A DNA stretch of 64,000 nt from Aldrovandia affinis (taxonomy: Eukaryota > Chordata > Actinopteri > Notacanthiformes > Halosauridae). The stretch is from contig JAINUG010000005.1 of assembly GCA_029706075.1 (NCBI GenBank), forward strand, positions 8,401,501-8,465,500, read 5' to 3'. How positions within the stretch are numbered: position 1 is the stretch's first letter; the number at the start of each line of letters is the position of its first letter. Below the pieces are notes generated by a model. It searched no databases, was not told the DNA's origin, and saw nothing but the letters and a program-made list of their open reading frames with translations. The translations under genes and the position numbers were made by a program. Below are positions 1 through 12,960 of this stretch, one piece after another.

Positions 1-590
1 GTTACCAGAAGACAGAAGGATTTAGATTAGAAGCTGTTAGCCAATCAGAATCGAGTATTCATCCAAGCCATGGTATTAATGGTTACAATATAACATAATA
101 ACATACAGTATATGGTTTATATTGAAGTTTGGTATAATGTTACATGATGGTTGAAAATAAAAATGTATTAGATGTAGACATCATTTTGTGACAATGTTGA
201 GGACTCAAAATGTATTAACTAATAGCAATGAAAAAGGAGGCTACATCTACACAATGTAGATTTGTAGATTTCAGGATCACAAATGACAGATTATAGCCTA
301 CGTGTGGACATTGTTGGATTCACTGGGTATGTTTAGGGAATTCAGTTGTTCATTTATTCTATTTCCTCATCACGCAGTTGTAAGCAAACATTATTTTGCT
401 GCGCCACTGTGGACAATGGAATGTCACTTTCATCTGTTGATGATTACTACTTCAATTAGTACACCCTGCTTGTTGACAATATTACTATATTCTTATTTCA
501 GTGGAAAACAACTAGCTTGTTAGCATCAGAGAGGTATATTCCATCTGAATTCCATCAAATCTGCTAATACCCCAACATACTTTTACATTT
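1..590. other. AT-rich non-coding stretch, nothing recognised
   Basis: No exon-like block, RNA gene or known repeat could be recognised here. Short open frames occur, but none has a protein-like composition or splice context. Confidence 0.4.
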
Positions 591-1070
591 TCACATTTAC
601 ATTTTAAGCATTTAGCAGACACTCCTATCCAGAGCGACTTACAAGATGTGTATTAATACATGGTATGATAAATCATTCGCGCAAGAGATCATTTCAGTAA
701 TACAGCAATAGACATCATTGTTGGCAGCTGCATACCATACCTGTAACACTGGGAAGAAAAGGTTAGTAATTATGATTTTTGTTTGTTTGTTGAACATGCA
801 GTATTGAACATGTAAGCAGTGGTGATGACAATTGGTTAGATGTACAGAATTCAGTGGTAGTGGAGTCTGAAAAGGTGGGTTTGAGTCTCTTGCGGAAGAT
901 GGCAAGTGATTCCGTGGTCCTGACCCGAGTGCAGAAGATTGTTCCATCACCGAGGGGCAGGACAGAGAAGAGGCGAGACCGCGAGGAGCGGCTGTCAGGT
1001 GCCAGGAGGGAAGGGACAGTCAGTTTGCCAGAGGAGGCGGAGCAGAGGGGTCTGGCTGGGGTGTAGGGTG
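591..1070 (+). repeat. Teleost interspersed repeat, unclassified
   Basis: The left part reads ATTTAGCAGACACTCCTATC followed by an AGAGCGACTTACA block, a segment that recurs very widely in teleost genomes. The right part (about 850-1070) carries a TGGTAGTGGAGTCTGAAAAG block, then an AGGACAGAGAAGAGGCGAGA block. The same two modules, in the same order but on the other strand, occur at 27089-27392, and the left module alone recurs at 34041-34130. This shared architecture shows a dispersed repeat. I do not know its class. The open frames on both strands here are by-products of the repeat. Confidence 0.6.
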
Positions 1071-1109
1071 TGATCAGTGTCTGGAAACATTTATACCAGA
1101 TTGATGCAA

Positions 1110-1241
1110 CACAAATTGACGGATAATTATCGGCCACCGCCATCGGTAAATTTGACCTTATCGGCCGATAAGCCAATTGCAATCAACAAGGCAAATATCG
1201 GCCGATACGATAGTCCACCGATATATATCGGTGCACCCCTA
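1110..1241. mobile_element. hAT-like transposon end fragment
   Basis: The block is full of ATCGGCCGATA-type palindromic words and stops at ATATCGGTGCACCCCTA. The reverse complement begins TAGGGGTGCACCGATATA, a terminal sequence frequent in fish hAT-type elements. Only one end is present, and no target duplication or transposase could be seen. Confidence 0.45.
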
Positions 1242-2454
1242 CTTCACAAGATAGACTGGTCAGCTAGCTCGGTTGCTGTCTAAAACTGCTATCTTTCTGG
1301 CTAACTATCTATCTAACAGTTAGACCACTTTCCTTCAGCTTACCCAGTGAGCCACCACATTATTTCTAGCCTGCCATTGACTGCTGAGATACTGTTGCAA
1401 AATGTATGAGTCGCATCATAGAATATTGGCTGAAATTGTAGATATGCATGTGCATTTGCGCATACCCAAGCAAGTTAGCATGCCCTCAAAGTGTCTTGTG
1501 TTTCCTATTGAAAATGCTAACAGTCCTGGGCTTTGTTAAGTATTGTCTCTGGTTATGGTCATCTAAAAATTGCTCTTTCAATTGACTGTTATAGCGCCAC
1601 TCATTGGACCATTTTCATAAGCCTCAATATGCAGTTTTGTAAAAACAGACCAGGCGGTTTTGAAGATCCTGGCAGAATAATAATAAGACCAGCAAATACA
1701 TGCTGTGCTTAGCCCTCTAATTAAGGTAGCTAGGGTAGGCATATGAAGTTAAAAAATGATCTAAGAGACCTGGCATACGGAATCACAGTGTGTTGCTTAA
1801 AACATGCCTTCATTTAAATTTGAATCTGGGAAATCAAAATAAGTTTGTTTTTCAGTTGGCCTGCTGATGTTAGCAATGCCTATGGCGGGCAAATGCTTGC
1901 TTAGCTCATGACGTTAACGTTAGATGATTGCTCAAACTTACATGCAAGTGGTTCCTTGAGTCTACCATACATTTTTACCACTACTGTGGTCTATAGATCT
2001 GTGCATTAAAGTCCCAAACCATGGTTAATATTGTTGACAAATTAGTGATAAATAGATTCTTAACGTAATATGTATTGGCATACTTGGGCATCTTAATACA
2101 ATTCTCATCTTGCTTTTTCCAACAATATCCCCTTGCCCATTGTATCACAGAAATAGTTGTTAGTTTTGTCTACATTCTATCCAATGATTCTTTGTTTTGA
2201 AGTTTACGCGGTCATGGAAAACCTGTTTCATCTCCTGCCAGCTCTGTATTCATTTTAATTTGAGATTACTGATGTAAACTCTGCTGCATAGTTCCTTATT
2301 AAATTCTCAATTGAACCGTTAGGGGGCATCAAGTACACACCAGAGGCCATCCGTTGAGCAAATCATAATTGTAGCAACATTAAACCTTATGTACACATGA
2401 CTCCATCAATCTATTTAGCTCACTGGCTAGCTTGTGAAAAATTATACATAGTGC
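1242..2454. other. Non-coding, nothing recognised
   Basis: Mixed AT-rich sequence with several TAGCTAGC-type words. No exon, RNA gene or repeat boundary could be supported. Confidence 0.4.
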
Positions 2455-2705
2455 TGACTGTACAGGTATAACAGTGTACAGGTTTATTGGCACTGTAGTG
2501 CAGTACACATACTATCAATGCACTGTACATGTATAATGATACTGTAGCAGTATACAGGTTTAATGATACTGACCTGTAAAAGCATACTGTAATAGGCGGG
2601 TATAATAGTAATATATTGTACAGGTATGATACTGTAGTACTGTGCAGCTATATCATATTATATGGGTATGATACTGTAGTGCTGTACAGGTACAACATTG
2701 CAGTG
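2455..2705. repeat. Degenerate tandem repeat around TGTACAGGTATAA
   Basis: The words TGTACAGGT and GATACTGTAG recur about six to eight times with irregular spacing of roughly 30-45 bases and many substitutions. This is the look of an old, decayed minisatellite. No coding meaning is visible. Confidence 0.5.
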
Positions 2706-3762
2706 CAGAGGTATGAATTAACTTTTTTGTTCTGAAAATGTCTTATCCCCAAGACTATCGCTACCACCACTTTCAATTACATTACTAAAGTACTTACTAT
2801 ACTTGCTGGAAGTAGTAGTTACCCAGAGAGAACATTTTGTAGCCAAACATTATGTAGAGCATACATAATTCAATTTCAAGATCCAAACAATTAAGACTTG
2901 CAAAAGATGCCCCTTGAATCGGACCCAATTGGATAATTTTTTTAAATCAATCCAAGTAACTAAAATGCACTTGTGCAGCACTACGGGTTACAATAACTAC
3001 CTTTAGTTATTAACAATTAGTACAGTACCCTATGCATTTGCAACTCGTTAAAGTACTTAAACTATGTCTAGTGGACAACATTTCATCTGTGCAATATCTT
3101 CACCTTACACCAGTCAGTTTATATGGTCCATTTACACTTAGCCCATCCTCAACCTTTCTGCGGGCTATATCCCACGGCTATTGCTCTATCTCGTGAACAC
3201 AACCACACTCAGCATTGTCAGCCGTACAACTTCCTAGACTTCAGGGACATTACATATGTCGGGCGGGACAAGCATTTTTATAAAAACCTGTGAATTTCCA
3301 CAAGATGCATTCACAGGGTTTGCGATGTAAATATTGATATAGAGACAGATTCATGCAACCTCACTATAATGTTAAGTTGGAGATTAAATCAAAGTAAAAA
3401 AAAAAACGTAGGAAAATGTCCAATTTTCTTGCACTCACTGGAGCAGGACTCGCATTAAGCAAAAGTGCAAATCCTTCGCTGCATGTCAGGTTTCCCCATA
3501 CGAATCCAATGTACCCAATATCTGGTCATGCCTATGCACAAAACCACATCGAAACTATCTCTGTTACAGCAGCATTGGACAATGCAGCCCATTTGCCACC
3601 AATTTTGAACACTGAATTTAAACTTGCTTACTTCGAATACTTTTAAGCACACAACCCAAGTGCAGCAGTGTGTGAACGATCAGGACTGTGGTTGCTTACA
3701 GTGGATCTAAAATAATTAACGCAAGACAATTATGTAGCACCAGTAAATGACGGAGGTCTAAA
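2706..3762. other. Intergenic, downstream of atp5mc3
   Basis: Nothing recognised. A 76-codon open frame at 3416-3646 has no recognisable domain and no splice context, and is treated as chance. In mammals the next gene on this side of ATP5MC3 is ATF2, but no ATF2 exon could be identified here. Confidence 0.35.
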
Positions 3763-4249
3763 TTTATTAATGCGATTTACAAAAGCATGATCTCGCAATC
3801 AATGGTCTTTATGCAATTTCAGCCCACATACATACTGCAACTGACCTGCAGTTAAACTATAGAGGAACCACCCTGGTTGTCTGCACATATGCTTTCAAAC
3901 AATGAATTAGAAAAAATGGAATAATTGGTCTGAATTCAGGTATACAGAATGAATGTACAGCTGTCTTCTGATGTAGATGGCCAAAGGTGACACTTTTGAA
4001 AGCTGATCACACAACTGTAGCTGTAAGAAGGAAACCAAATTCCCACAATACAAAACTTAACTGCCATATATTTTTTTAAATAGTCAAATACATGTATTTT
4101 AATTCTGTATTTGGTTACATTTGTACAATACATGCCTTGTGTTCAACCTGGAAAATGTACATTTCATGACACCAACACCGAACAATTTTGGTAGTCACTG
4201 TAAAATGCCATGAGCTTTAGATGCATGTTCACACCCATAGCAGATTTTT
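3763..4249 (-). other. atp5mc3: Probable 3'UTR of atp5mc3 with candidate poly(A) signals
   Basis: Downstream of the stop codon on the minus strand there is an ATTAAA hexamer at 4098-4103 and an AATAAA at 3763-3768. Either could end the transcript, giving a 3'UTR of roughly 0.15 or 0.5 kb. The sequence cannot tell which is used. Confidence 0.35.
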
Positions 4250-6133
<1,884 letters not shown>

Positions 6134-6416
6134 TTTAATATGTTTATTTAACCCGTTCGTCCTGATTTGATTGAAGCCCGGGGCTGTCTCTGAAAAGACA
6201 AGGCAAAATTAGCTAAGGTCAACGGAATTTTCCAGGCGTACATTCAGAGACAAAATAAATAATTTTGAAAAATATAAATAAATATCTAGCACACATATGC
6301 TCCCACACTGTATAGCTATGAAATCTCTCTGTTACCAAAACCATTTTTAAGAGACGATGATTCAGGATTGTATATGTCCAAGTTTTTAGCTCTCCATTTA
6401 CCTCCTCTTCACTTAC

Positions 6417-6508
6417 CGGCAGCAGAGGTCGAACCACAGAGAGCGTACTGCGCATGCGTCAACTTTATTTAGAATCCCGGATGATGGCTTTACGACGCCC
6501 AAGGTCAT
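6417..6508 (-). promoter_or_regulatory. atp5mc3: atp5mc3 promoter and 5'UTR exon: NRF-1-, ETS- and ERR-like sites
   Basis: A non-coding first exon ends with the donor CCG|GTAAGT at 6417/6416 and joins the acceptor before 6189. Just upstream, at 6449-6460, is TGCGCATGCGTC, close to the NRF-1 palindrome. At 6476-6483 is CCCGGATG, an ETS/GABP-like core. At 6499-6508 is CCAAGGTCAT, containing an AAGGTCA half-site of the ERR type. NRF-1, GABP and ERR are established regulators of nuclear genes for oxidative phosphorylation. The start site probably lies within about 6430-6460, in the pyrimidine-rich minus-strand stretch. Transcription heads away from the gene-free side. Confidence 0.65.
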
Positions 6509-6519
6509 TTCACTGCAAC

Positions 6520-7110
6520 TTTATTGAACAGGCAGAAAACAAGAACATTTGGTTTCAAAGACTAGAATGATAGAATCAACATGATAACACGAAATTCTCC
6601 GAAATTAAATCTCTTGACAGGAATACAATGTGTCTTGCAGTCGGGTGTGCGTATCTGATATGAATGTAAGAAAATTTAATTTAGCAAATGTTATGCAATT
6701 GCTCAATTGGGATAAATTGTATCTAGTGTGCCTACACATTTAAACGATCGTGATTCATTATTGTAATTGTCTGTATAAATGTTACAGAATTATAATCTAT
6801 CCTAATTATATTTTTACCATTTAATATAAAGAGAAATACATTAATGTTTTCTTGTGATATATACTAAATACATTCATGATTTTGGTATTTGAACGATAAA
6901 GACACTCATTTATATGTTTGGTAAAGAAAAAAGATGTAATGAAGGAAAAAACAGAAATATACATAGCCTAAAAAATCTACAGAAACTAAACTGAAGCTAA
7001 ACTCAATGCCACAGCACAAGGTCAGGCCTCTGTTTTTGTGGGAGTGGTATAATTACTCTTCTCAGTGCTCACCAATAGGAAATACCACAATTTTCACCAG
7101 TCAACACCGT
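6520..7110. other. AT-rich non-coding stretch
   Basis: Upstream flank of atp5mc3. Nothing recognised beyond short A- and T-rich runs. Confidence 0.35.
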
Positions 7111-7119
7111 TTGAGCCTC

Positions 7120-7420
7120 CATAGAAGCTCCAATCCTGTGCTGCTTTGACATCATGCCTCACGTGGGCCGTTCTCTCTGTAGCCTCTCTGCTCTCGCAGC
7201 TGCACCTGTTGAGGTGTGAATCGCACTCCTCCCTGAGGGGGCATCTCAGGGCTCTGTCTGTGCCCCCCTTAGACTGGAGGTGCAGAGGCTCACCGCCAGA
7301 ATTTATAATCTTGATGAATGACTCGCCGGCAGCTGGGGCAGGGAGGCAAAGGTAATGAGCGCTGAGAAATGCTTCCCTTTCCACTGGCTCCTGTAATTGA
7401 AGCATCCCCCACTGGTTCCT
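7120..7420. promoter_or_regulatory. Candidate conserved non-coding element
   Basis: A repeat-free block of balanced composition that ends in dense words such as GAATTTATAATCTTGATGAA and AAGGTAATGAGCGCTGAGAA. It contains an E-box (CACGTG) near 7160 and a CAGCTG at 7329-7336. Short frames on both strands show no protein character. Conservation cannot be measured here. Confidence 0.3.
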
Positions 7421-8099
7421 CTGGTGGGACATGTACAGGTGCACAAGGGGGTTTGAGTCATAGCCTCCTGATCTAGCTCAGCCTTTTTCTTCCTTTCCAG
7501 AATCACTCCCCAGCCCGATGTCCTCCGTTTCCCACATGCCACAAGGAAATGGCAGGATCAACAGTCATGAAGAACTCAGCTGGGCACATGCTTCCTCTTT
7601 CTCCCAGTGTGAGCACAGAGCTGGTCAAATAGCTACAAAAACATTCACAATAGACATTTCTACTGTATCTCAACAAAAACATTTTCAACATAAAAAAGTG
7701 GTTACTCACATATAGAAAGCATATATTCTCTGTAGTTCTTTAAAACACAATTCCTAAAATTGGTCTGCATATCAAATTACTGATATCAAAATAATGTCAA
7801 GTTACAACTAAACTTTCATTGATATATTTCACACAAACTAAACAAGCACTGTAACAAAGCAATGCTGTATGTACAGAGTATATGCTTTGTATATGTGAGT
7901 AAATTGGCTTTTTTACGTTTGCTAGCATAGAGTTTAGAATGAGACCATTCCACTAGCAGTAAAAATGAACGTTTATAGACAAATATGATCTCTGTCAGTA
8001 TATAGCACATTATGTCAATATTAAGAGATGCTAAGAGGTTTTTTTTTGGTTATGACATTTTATTATAATTTCTATTGTTTTTTCAGTGTTCACATTGTT
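7421..8099. other. Non-coding, nothing recognised
   Basis: Mostly AT-rich unique sequence. Short open frames on both strands overlap each other and have no recognisable domain. Confidence 0.35.
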
Positions 8100-8165
8100 A
8101 TATATATGTATGTATGTATATATATATATATATATATATAGATATATATATATATATATATATAG

Positions 8166-8210
<45 letters not shown>
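8100..8210. repeat. Compound microsatellite (TA)n then (GA)n
   Basis: About 80 bases of TA with a few TG and GA interruptions run directly into about 30 bases of GA. The open frames of Tyr-Ile and Ser-Leu repeats across it are artefacts. Confidence 0.97.
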
Positions 8211-8214
<4 letters not shown>

Positions 8215-8694
8215 CTCATTTATTGATTATCATCATGTGTGGATCACAAAGGCTAGAATGTGATATTGCCTTGCACCAGCAGAGGGCCTCCTTCTTCAGA
8301 GGCCCCTAACAATTGATTGGTTTGAGTGGTGAGAAAGCACACCACTGAGCAGGAGGTGTTTGTTTTTGTTGCTTGCTAGCTAGACAGCTTATGATTATGA
8401 ACCACTGATTGAGATTGTTGTAATTGTGAAAAATTGAATGAATGAGACTACTTTCTACCAGGAGGAACCGTCATCTGATCAATGTCATTATCACCTCCTC
8501 GTGTTTATGGAGGAATTTTGGCATGGGTCATGTATGTATGCTCTATGGACCTGATTCTTACTAAAGGAACTGAAGTGCTTTTTATGCACTCTCAGATACA
8601 CGTATTTTGACTACAGGTACACCTAAGTATGAAATGGCTGGTCCATCCAGGGTTGCAATGAATAGTTGCATTATATATTATATATATATATATA

Positions 8695-9035
8695 CAGGTA
8701 ACTGCCCAAATAAAGTGAACACTTGAGTAAATGAAGGGTTCTAGCAGCTCTGTTATAGTGTGCAGTGCATTTTCATGGCATGGTTTAGATCTACTCAATC
8801 CCTTAGTGGGCAGGGTAAACAATACTAAATACAAAGCAATTCTGAGTGATCATCTTTATCCTATGGTGAGGCATTTCTATAATGATTGGAGTGGACTCTT
8901 CCAGGATGACAATGCCCCCATCTACAGGGTAAGAGTGGTCACTGAATGGTTTGATGAGCATGGAAATGATGTAAACCATATGCCATGGCTACCTCAGTCA
9001 CCAGATCTCAATCCATTTGAAAACTTACGGGAGAT
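8695..9035 (+). mobile_element. Tc1-like element, shortened family copy A (3' end missing)
   Basis: Starts after a TA with CAGGTAACTGCCCAAATAAA and passes within about 40 bases into the C-terminal half of a Tc1 transposase. Visible motifs are LFQDDNAPIYRVRVV, with the second catalytic Asp, then VTEWFDEHGNDVNHMPWLPQ and SPDLNPFENL. The helix-turn-helix half and first catalytic Asp are absent, as in the copies at 13683, 15870 and 33442. Homology stops near 9035 and no right-hand inverted repeat is seen. It cannot code for an active transposase. Confidence 0.85.
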
Positions 9036-9501
9036 CACATTAGCACTCGTTACTCATCCTTTTACTACTATATATAGTATCCACCATTCTATACTTCACT
9101 GCCAACAATCACTTTTATTGAAATTTGTCTAGGTGTACAGAAAAAAACATTTTGCTATGACGATAATGTCCAGCAGAGGGAGCTGTTGGGGCTGTTGTGA
9201 CTAAGACAGAGTTCATTATCTTTAGTAGCCAGAACCTTTTGGTGTGTGTTTGGGAGGGGGTCATAAATGATGCCGTCTGTTAGTATGGCATTCTTTGAGG
9301 GGTAAAAAGTTAGTTCCTAAATATATTAGTAGTCATATGTATTTAGAATTGCATCGTAACATATACGTAATGATAATAAAGAAATATATGTATTCCACCT
9401 ACACTTTTTAAATAAAATTTAATTATTTTTCACCAGGGGCCTACATTCCTAAGGTGCAGCATACAACCCCTCAATTGTTTTATACACTGTACTGTATGAT
9501 T

Positions 9502-9502
<1 letters not shown>
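9036..9502. other. Non-coding, nothing firm
   Basis: Unique-looking AT-rich sequence. A TCTAGGTGTACAG at 9127-9139 mirrors a CAGGTACACCTAAG near 8615, so the Tc1-like copy may lie inside another decayed inverted-repeat element. The match is too short to call. Confidence 0.3.

Positions 9503-9580
<78 letters not shown>
9503..9580. repeat. (CA)n microsatellite
   Basis: About 38 uninterrupted CA units. Confidence 0.98.
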
Positions 9581-9582
<2 letters not shown>

Positions 9583-9588
9583 GATATA

Positions 9589-10230
9589 CAGTGGGCAGAC
9601 AAAAATAATGGAAACACCTAATTATATATTAATATTTATGAACTAATAAAGAGTTGAGATGCCCTTTGCCTTTAGAACAGTCCTTCTTGGAATGCTGTAA
9701 TGATGTTTAATTGTTTCTAGTGGAATATTGAACCAGGAAAGGAAAGCCTCCAGTTCTTTGAGAAATGAAGGTGTTGGAAATCTACTCCACACTATCATTC
9801 CAGAACTTCCCATAAAGGTTCAATGATGTTTAGATCTGGTGATTGGAGAGGCAATGTTAGGTGTTTGACTGGTGTTCATGAAACCACTCTTGAATTCATT
9901 TAGCAGTGTGTATGGGGTGTTATTGTCTTGGAATGTGGGAAATTCTTGAGGAAAAAGTGTTTGCACCATAGGGTGCAGCTGGTCGCCTAAAATTGCTTTA
10001 TGTTCCTTGGCTGTAATTCTACCACGCAGAGTAATTCTACCATGTGCACCTGGGCCTGGGCACCCTAAGGGAATATGAAACCATTTTAAGCAACCAGGTG
10101 CACCCTATGGTGCAAACACAGTTTCTTCAAGCTGTTCCCATATTCCAAGATGATAACACCGCCATACACACTGCTAAATGCCTACTGAAGGATAACTGTT
10201 CTGACCAAACAATGTTGTTGTATCGATTAA
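9589..10230. mobile_element. Two Tc1-like fragments fused head to head
   Basis: The left part, after a TA, begins CAGTGGGCAGACAAAAATAA. It reads as the minus strand of a Tc1-like element, with degenerate transposase C-terminal sequence such as TCAATGATGTTTAGATCTGG. The right part (about 10040-10230) reads on the plus strand and encodes REYETILSNQVHPMVQTQFL and then PIFQDDNTAIHTAKCLL, a Tc1 catalytic segment. The word TTGCACCATAGGGTGCA near 9959 is the reverse complement of TGCACCCTATGGTGCAA near 10100. The same portion of the gene is therefore present in both orientations. Confidence 0.7.
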
Positions 10231-10398
10231 CTGTTTAAGGACAGTCCTATTGCACCTGACGGTTTCATTGCGTTTTTACACTTAAGGCCTAGCCCCCTCA
10301 ATTATCATGACATGCTTTATGCAAATTTGTCCCAAAACAAAACAATAATTTAGAAGGTTCACCAGTTCACTCACATATTCCTTTAATTTGGAATTAAT

Positions 10399-10427
10399 GG
10401 TTTTGTTTTGTTTTGTTTTGTTTTGTT
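10399..10427. repeat. (TTTTG)n microsatellite
   Basis: Five to six TTTTG units. Confidence 0.9.
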
Positions 10428-10655
10428 AATATTTTGTCCCAGTTCCACTATATCTGGTGCAAATGTTGACATGGTCAACTGCTATTATCTACTGTACCTT
10501 GTTAACATTAACAAGGTTTCTAAGCTAAAGGGGGAAACGAGACCAAGCTAATCTTAGCTAGCTGGCACCTAGTTAGCTAACTAGAAATTACATTGCTAAC
10601 GGTTGTAAGCTAGGACAAAACATTAGCAATTTTGCTCATTGGATTTATTTAATAA

Positions 10656-10827
10656 CATTGGCGTAATTACAGTATATGCAGGGTATGTATACGCACATGG
10701 GCCCGAGGACACGACCCCAACCTTTCTTAATTTTTAGGAGTATGGGGGCAAAGGGCGATTATGTGGTAGGAGGGGCCCGCAGCCAGGTTTTTGCACTAGG
10801 GCCCAGGCTCAAGTAGTTACGCCACTG
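10656..10827. mobile_element. Small hAT-like MITE candidate
   Basis: The left end CATTGGCGTAATTAC is nearly the reverse complement of the right end GTAGTTACGCCACTG, giving inverted repeats of about 15 bases around 172 bases with no coding capacity. The CAGTGGCGTAACTAC type of end is common in fish hAT-derived MITEs. The 8-base flanks do not match, so the target duplication is lost or the boundary is off by some bases. Confidence 0.5.
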
Positions 10828-11126
10828 CTTCAAAATATACATCATCATTTCTCAACAAGTGGAATATCAGGATTACTTTAACTTTGTTCAAACAAGCTGT
10901 AATTGAATAAAATAATTCTAGGTGATCTAAACAAAAAAACGATTAAGGATTGAAATATATTTGAAAACCTGAACATTGCAGATCTGCTATAAACGGTACT
11001 CATAATCTTTATCAAATATAAAAATTGCCTCACTATCACTGATTTCACAGTATTAACCACATAATATCAGAAAGAGATGGACTCAAATATTTAACTGACA
11101 TTGCTATTGTTCAATCCACTGTAAGA
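10828..11126. other. AT-rich non-coding, nothing recognised
   Basis: No repeat ends or exon signals were found. Confidence 0.35.
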
Positions 11127-11277
11127 CATGTGTTAGCTTCTTCCGAAGAGATGACCAGGAGACTCAGCAGTCTGTCTTGAAATGCAAGTTTATTATACAA
11201 AGTGGTCCACAGCGAGTTGGTAAAGAGTCTTTGCAAGTGCCCTGTGCTAATGTGGTAGCACATCTGCATTTAATTAT

Positions 11278-11622
11278 CTAATCTTTCAATTTTTCATTCT
11301 CTGATTCTAAATCAATTTTTGTTTTTTCAAAATATCGCCTCATAACACAAAGTATCATCCCTGTGTCTTTCTTTCGCAAAGCATATCCTAACGCTTTTTT
11401 ACATTCATCAATACACCATACTTTTTCTGGGTGAACGGGCAACTTTTCCTGAAAATACATATGAGCCTTTTTAGTCAGCTTTCCCAGTTCAATGTCAACA
11501 ATCCAAATAAACTGCTTATCTGTCCACAACGGTGTACCTCGACCCCCTTTCAAAGTGGTCGGAATCCCTGGATCACCCTTCTTCGGATCACCCTTCCCTG
11601 CGCCAAACAGAGGCTTCCCCAT
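11278..11622 (-). pseudogene. gag-like remnant of the retrovirus fossil
   Basis: A 114-residue frame starts 221 bases downstream of the primer-binding site, the usual place for gag. It begins Met-Gly, as do many myristoylated Gag proteins, then has a Gly/Lys/Pro-rich stretch and a lysine-rich helical tail. No capsid or nucleocapsid motif is visible. Identification rests mostly on position. Confidence 0.5.
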
Positions 11623-11863
11623 CTTGAATGGAGGTTAACACTGGTCATCCCTTGTGTCAAAAACAAGAGGGATACGTCTTCCAAATATACCAGTCTGCCT
11701 TTGTTAGAGAACTTATTGCTTTAACAAAGGGGCTCCCTATTGGAGGCTTCCTAACTTCTTACTGGTCTCTCAACAGAAAACAGAAATCCCCAAATAATTT
11801 TAGATGGGAACTTACCAATGTTTCTTTCAAATGGTTAGTCCCATCCGAGTCACGGCACCAAAT

Positions 11864-12231
11864 TGTTAGCTTCTTCCGAAGAGACAACCAGGAGACTCAG
11901 CAGTCTGACTTGAAATGCAAGTTTATTACACACAGCGGTCCACAGCGAGTTGGTAAAGAGTCTAAAGTGAGTCTCTCACCTGAATATATACATAGGGACA
12001 GATGATCAGTTTATGAGCCTTTGTGTTGCTAAAAAAGCACCAGTAAGGAAGTCAGGAAGTGATAGCATCTGATTAGCTCATTCAATAAAAGAGGCACTGT
12101 TTGCTGACAAAGCATCGGTAATCAAAGACAGGAACTTACTGTCTAATCAACTCACTCATTCCTATGCAGATGACCTTGTCAAAATGGCACAGTTAATGTA
12201 TTTTACAACAGACAGCATACACAATTCTTCA
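11864..12231 (-). repeat. 5' LTR of the retrovirus fossil
   Basis: 368 bases with TG...CA ends on the minus strand, next to the primer-binding site. Its final 100 bases recur as a direct repeat at 11131-11231. Confidence 0.75.
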
Positions 12232-12235
12232 CATG

Positions 12236-12689
12236 GCATTACATTTTTAGGGTGATATTATTGGGCTTTTCCTCCCCTCAAGTGCATTTTCATGGTTAAA
12301 ATGATGGCTGAGCTCTTAGTTTTGCCTCCTGTTTTTTTCATATGTATATTTTGCAAACGACAAGCTCCTTAGAGGTACTTTTGAGATATCCTCTGACATT
12401 TACCTTCCAACCGATAGAGGTCACTGTTTCTGCCACATCTTATGACAGAAAATAAAAGCACAATAATGATCCCTTTGTGTTTGTCATTGTTAATTAATTA
12501 GAATTATTACCCCTAATTTTTATTATGAGCTCTGTAAAACATCAGTTCTGAGGAGGCAGTTCCTCCTTTGCCTACCTGGAGAAGCCTCCACTTATTTTTT
12601 ATAAGGGCAAGTTTGTGCTATCATCAAAGACAAGCATTTGCTTGCCACTGCCAGCAGGTTAACTGAAAAGGACAGCATTTTCTATAACA
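12236..12689. other. Non-coding, nothing recognised
   Basis: AT-rich flank between the retrovirus fossil and the next Tc1-like piece. Confidence 0.35.
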
Positions 12690-12960
12690 TATATAACATT
12701 TTCTATAACATCCATGACCATATTTCACCATAAGTAGGCTGTACGCTCTTTTCAACATAAGCATCCTTCTTCCAACGCCAAACCCACCGCTGTTGTGCAT
12801 GGCAAAATGTTGGTCTCATCTGACCAAACCATAACATAACACAACCATAATACCTGGGTCCAATTGGAGTTCCAATACTGTTTTGCAAACTTCAGAGGCA
12901 TTGTTGATTTCCCTCAATAGAGTATTTTTCTGGCAACCCTTCCAAAAAGCCTATTGGCAT
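12690..12960 (-). mobile_element. Tc1-like transposase fragment
   Basis: On the minus strand the frame shows degenerate FGQMRPTFCHAQQRWVWRWK and then EKSVQPTYGEIW. In intact Tc1 transposases this is the first catalytic region (SDE...) followed by a QxWVWR...VQPTVK block. Only the middle of the gene is present, no terminal repeats are seen, and it is too decayed to act. Confidence 0.6.

Larger units (their letters stand above)
11131..12231 (-). mobile_element. Retrovirus fossil (fish ERV), internally reduced provirus
   Basis: The element reads on the minus strand. Its 5' LTR is 12231-11864, starting TGAAGAATTG and ending CTAACA. A primer-binding site, TGGTGCCGTGACTCGGAT, at 11860-11843 matches the 3' end of tRNA-His. 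A leader follows, with a donor-like GGTAAGTTCC near 11820-11807. A gag-like frame beginning MGKPLFGAGKG at 11622 runs to 11278, and a short 3' LTR piece lies at about 11231-11131. The LTR has a TATA-like stretch near 11985 and AATAAA near 11922. The 4-base flank CATG is present on both sides (11127-11130 and 12232-12235), as expected for one retroviral insertion. The shared 100 bases of the LTRs differ at about six sites, so it is not recent. It is plainly broken: most of the interior is absent. A tRNA-His primer is known for walleye dermal sarcoma virus, an epsilonretrovirus, but the genus here is an inference. Confidence 0.8.
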
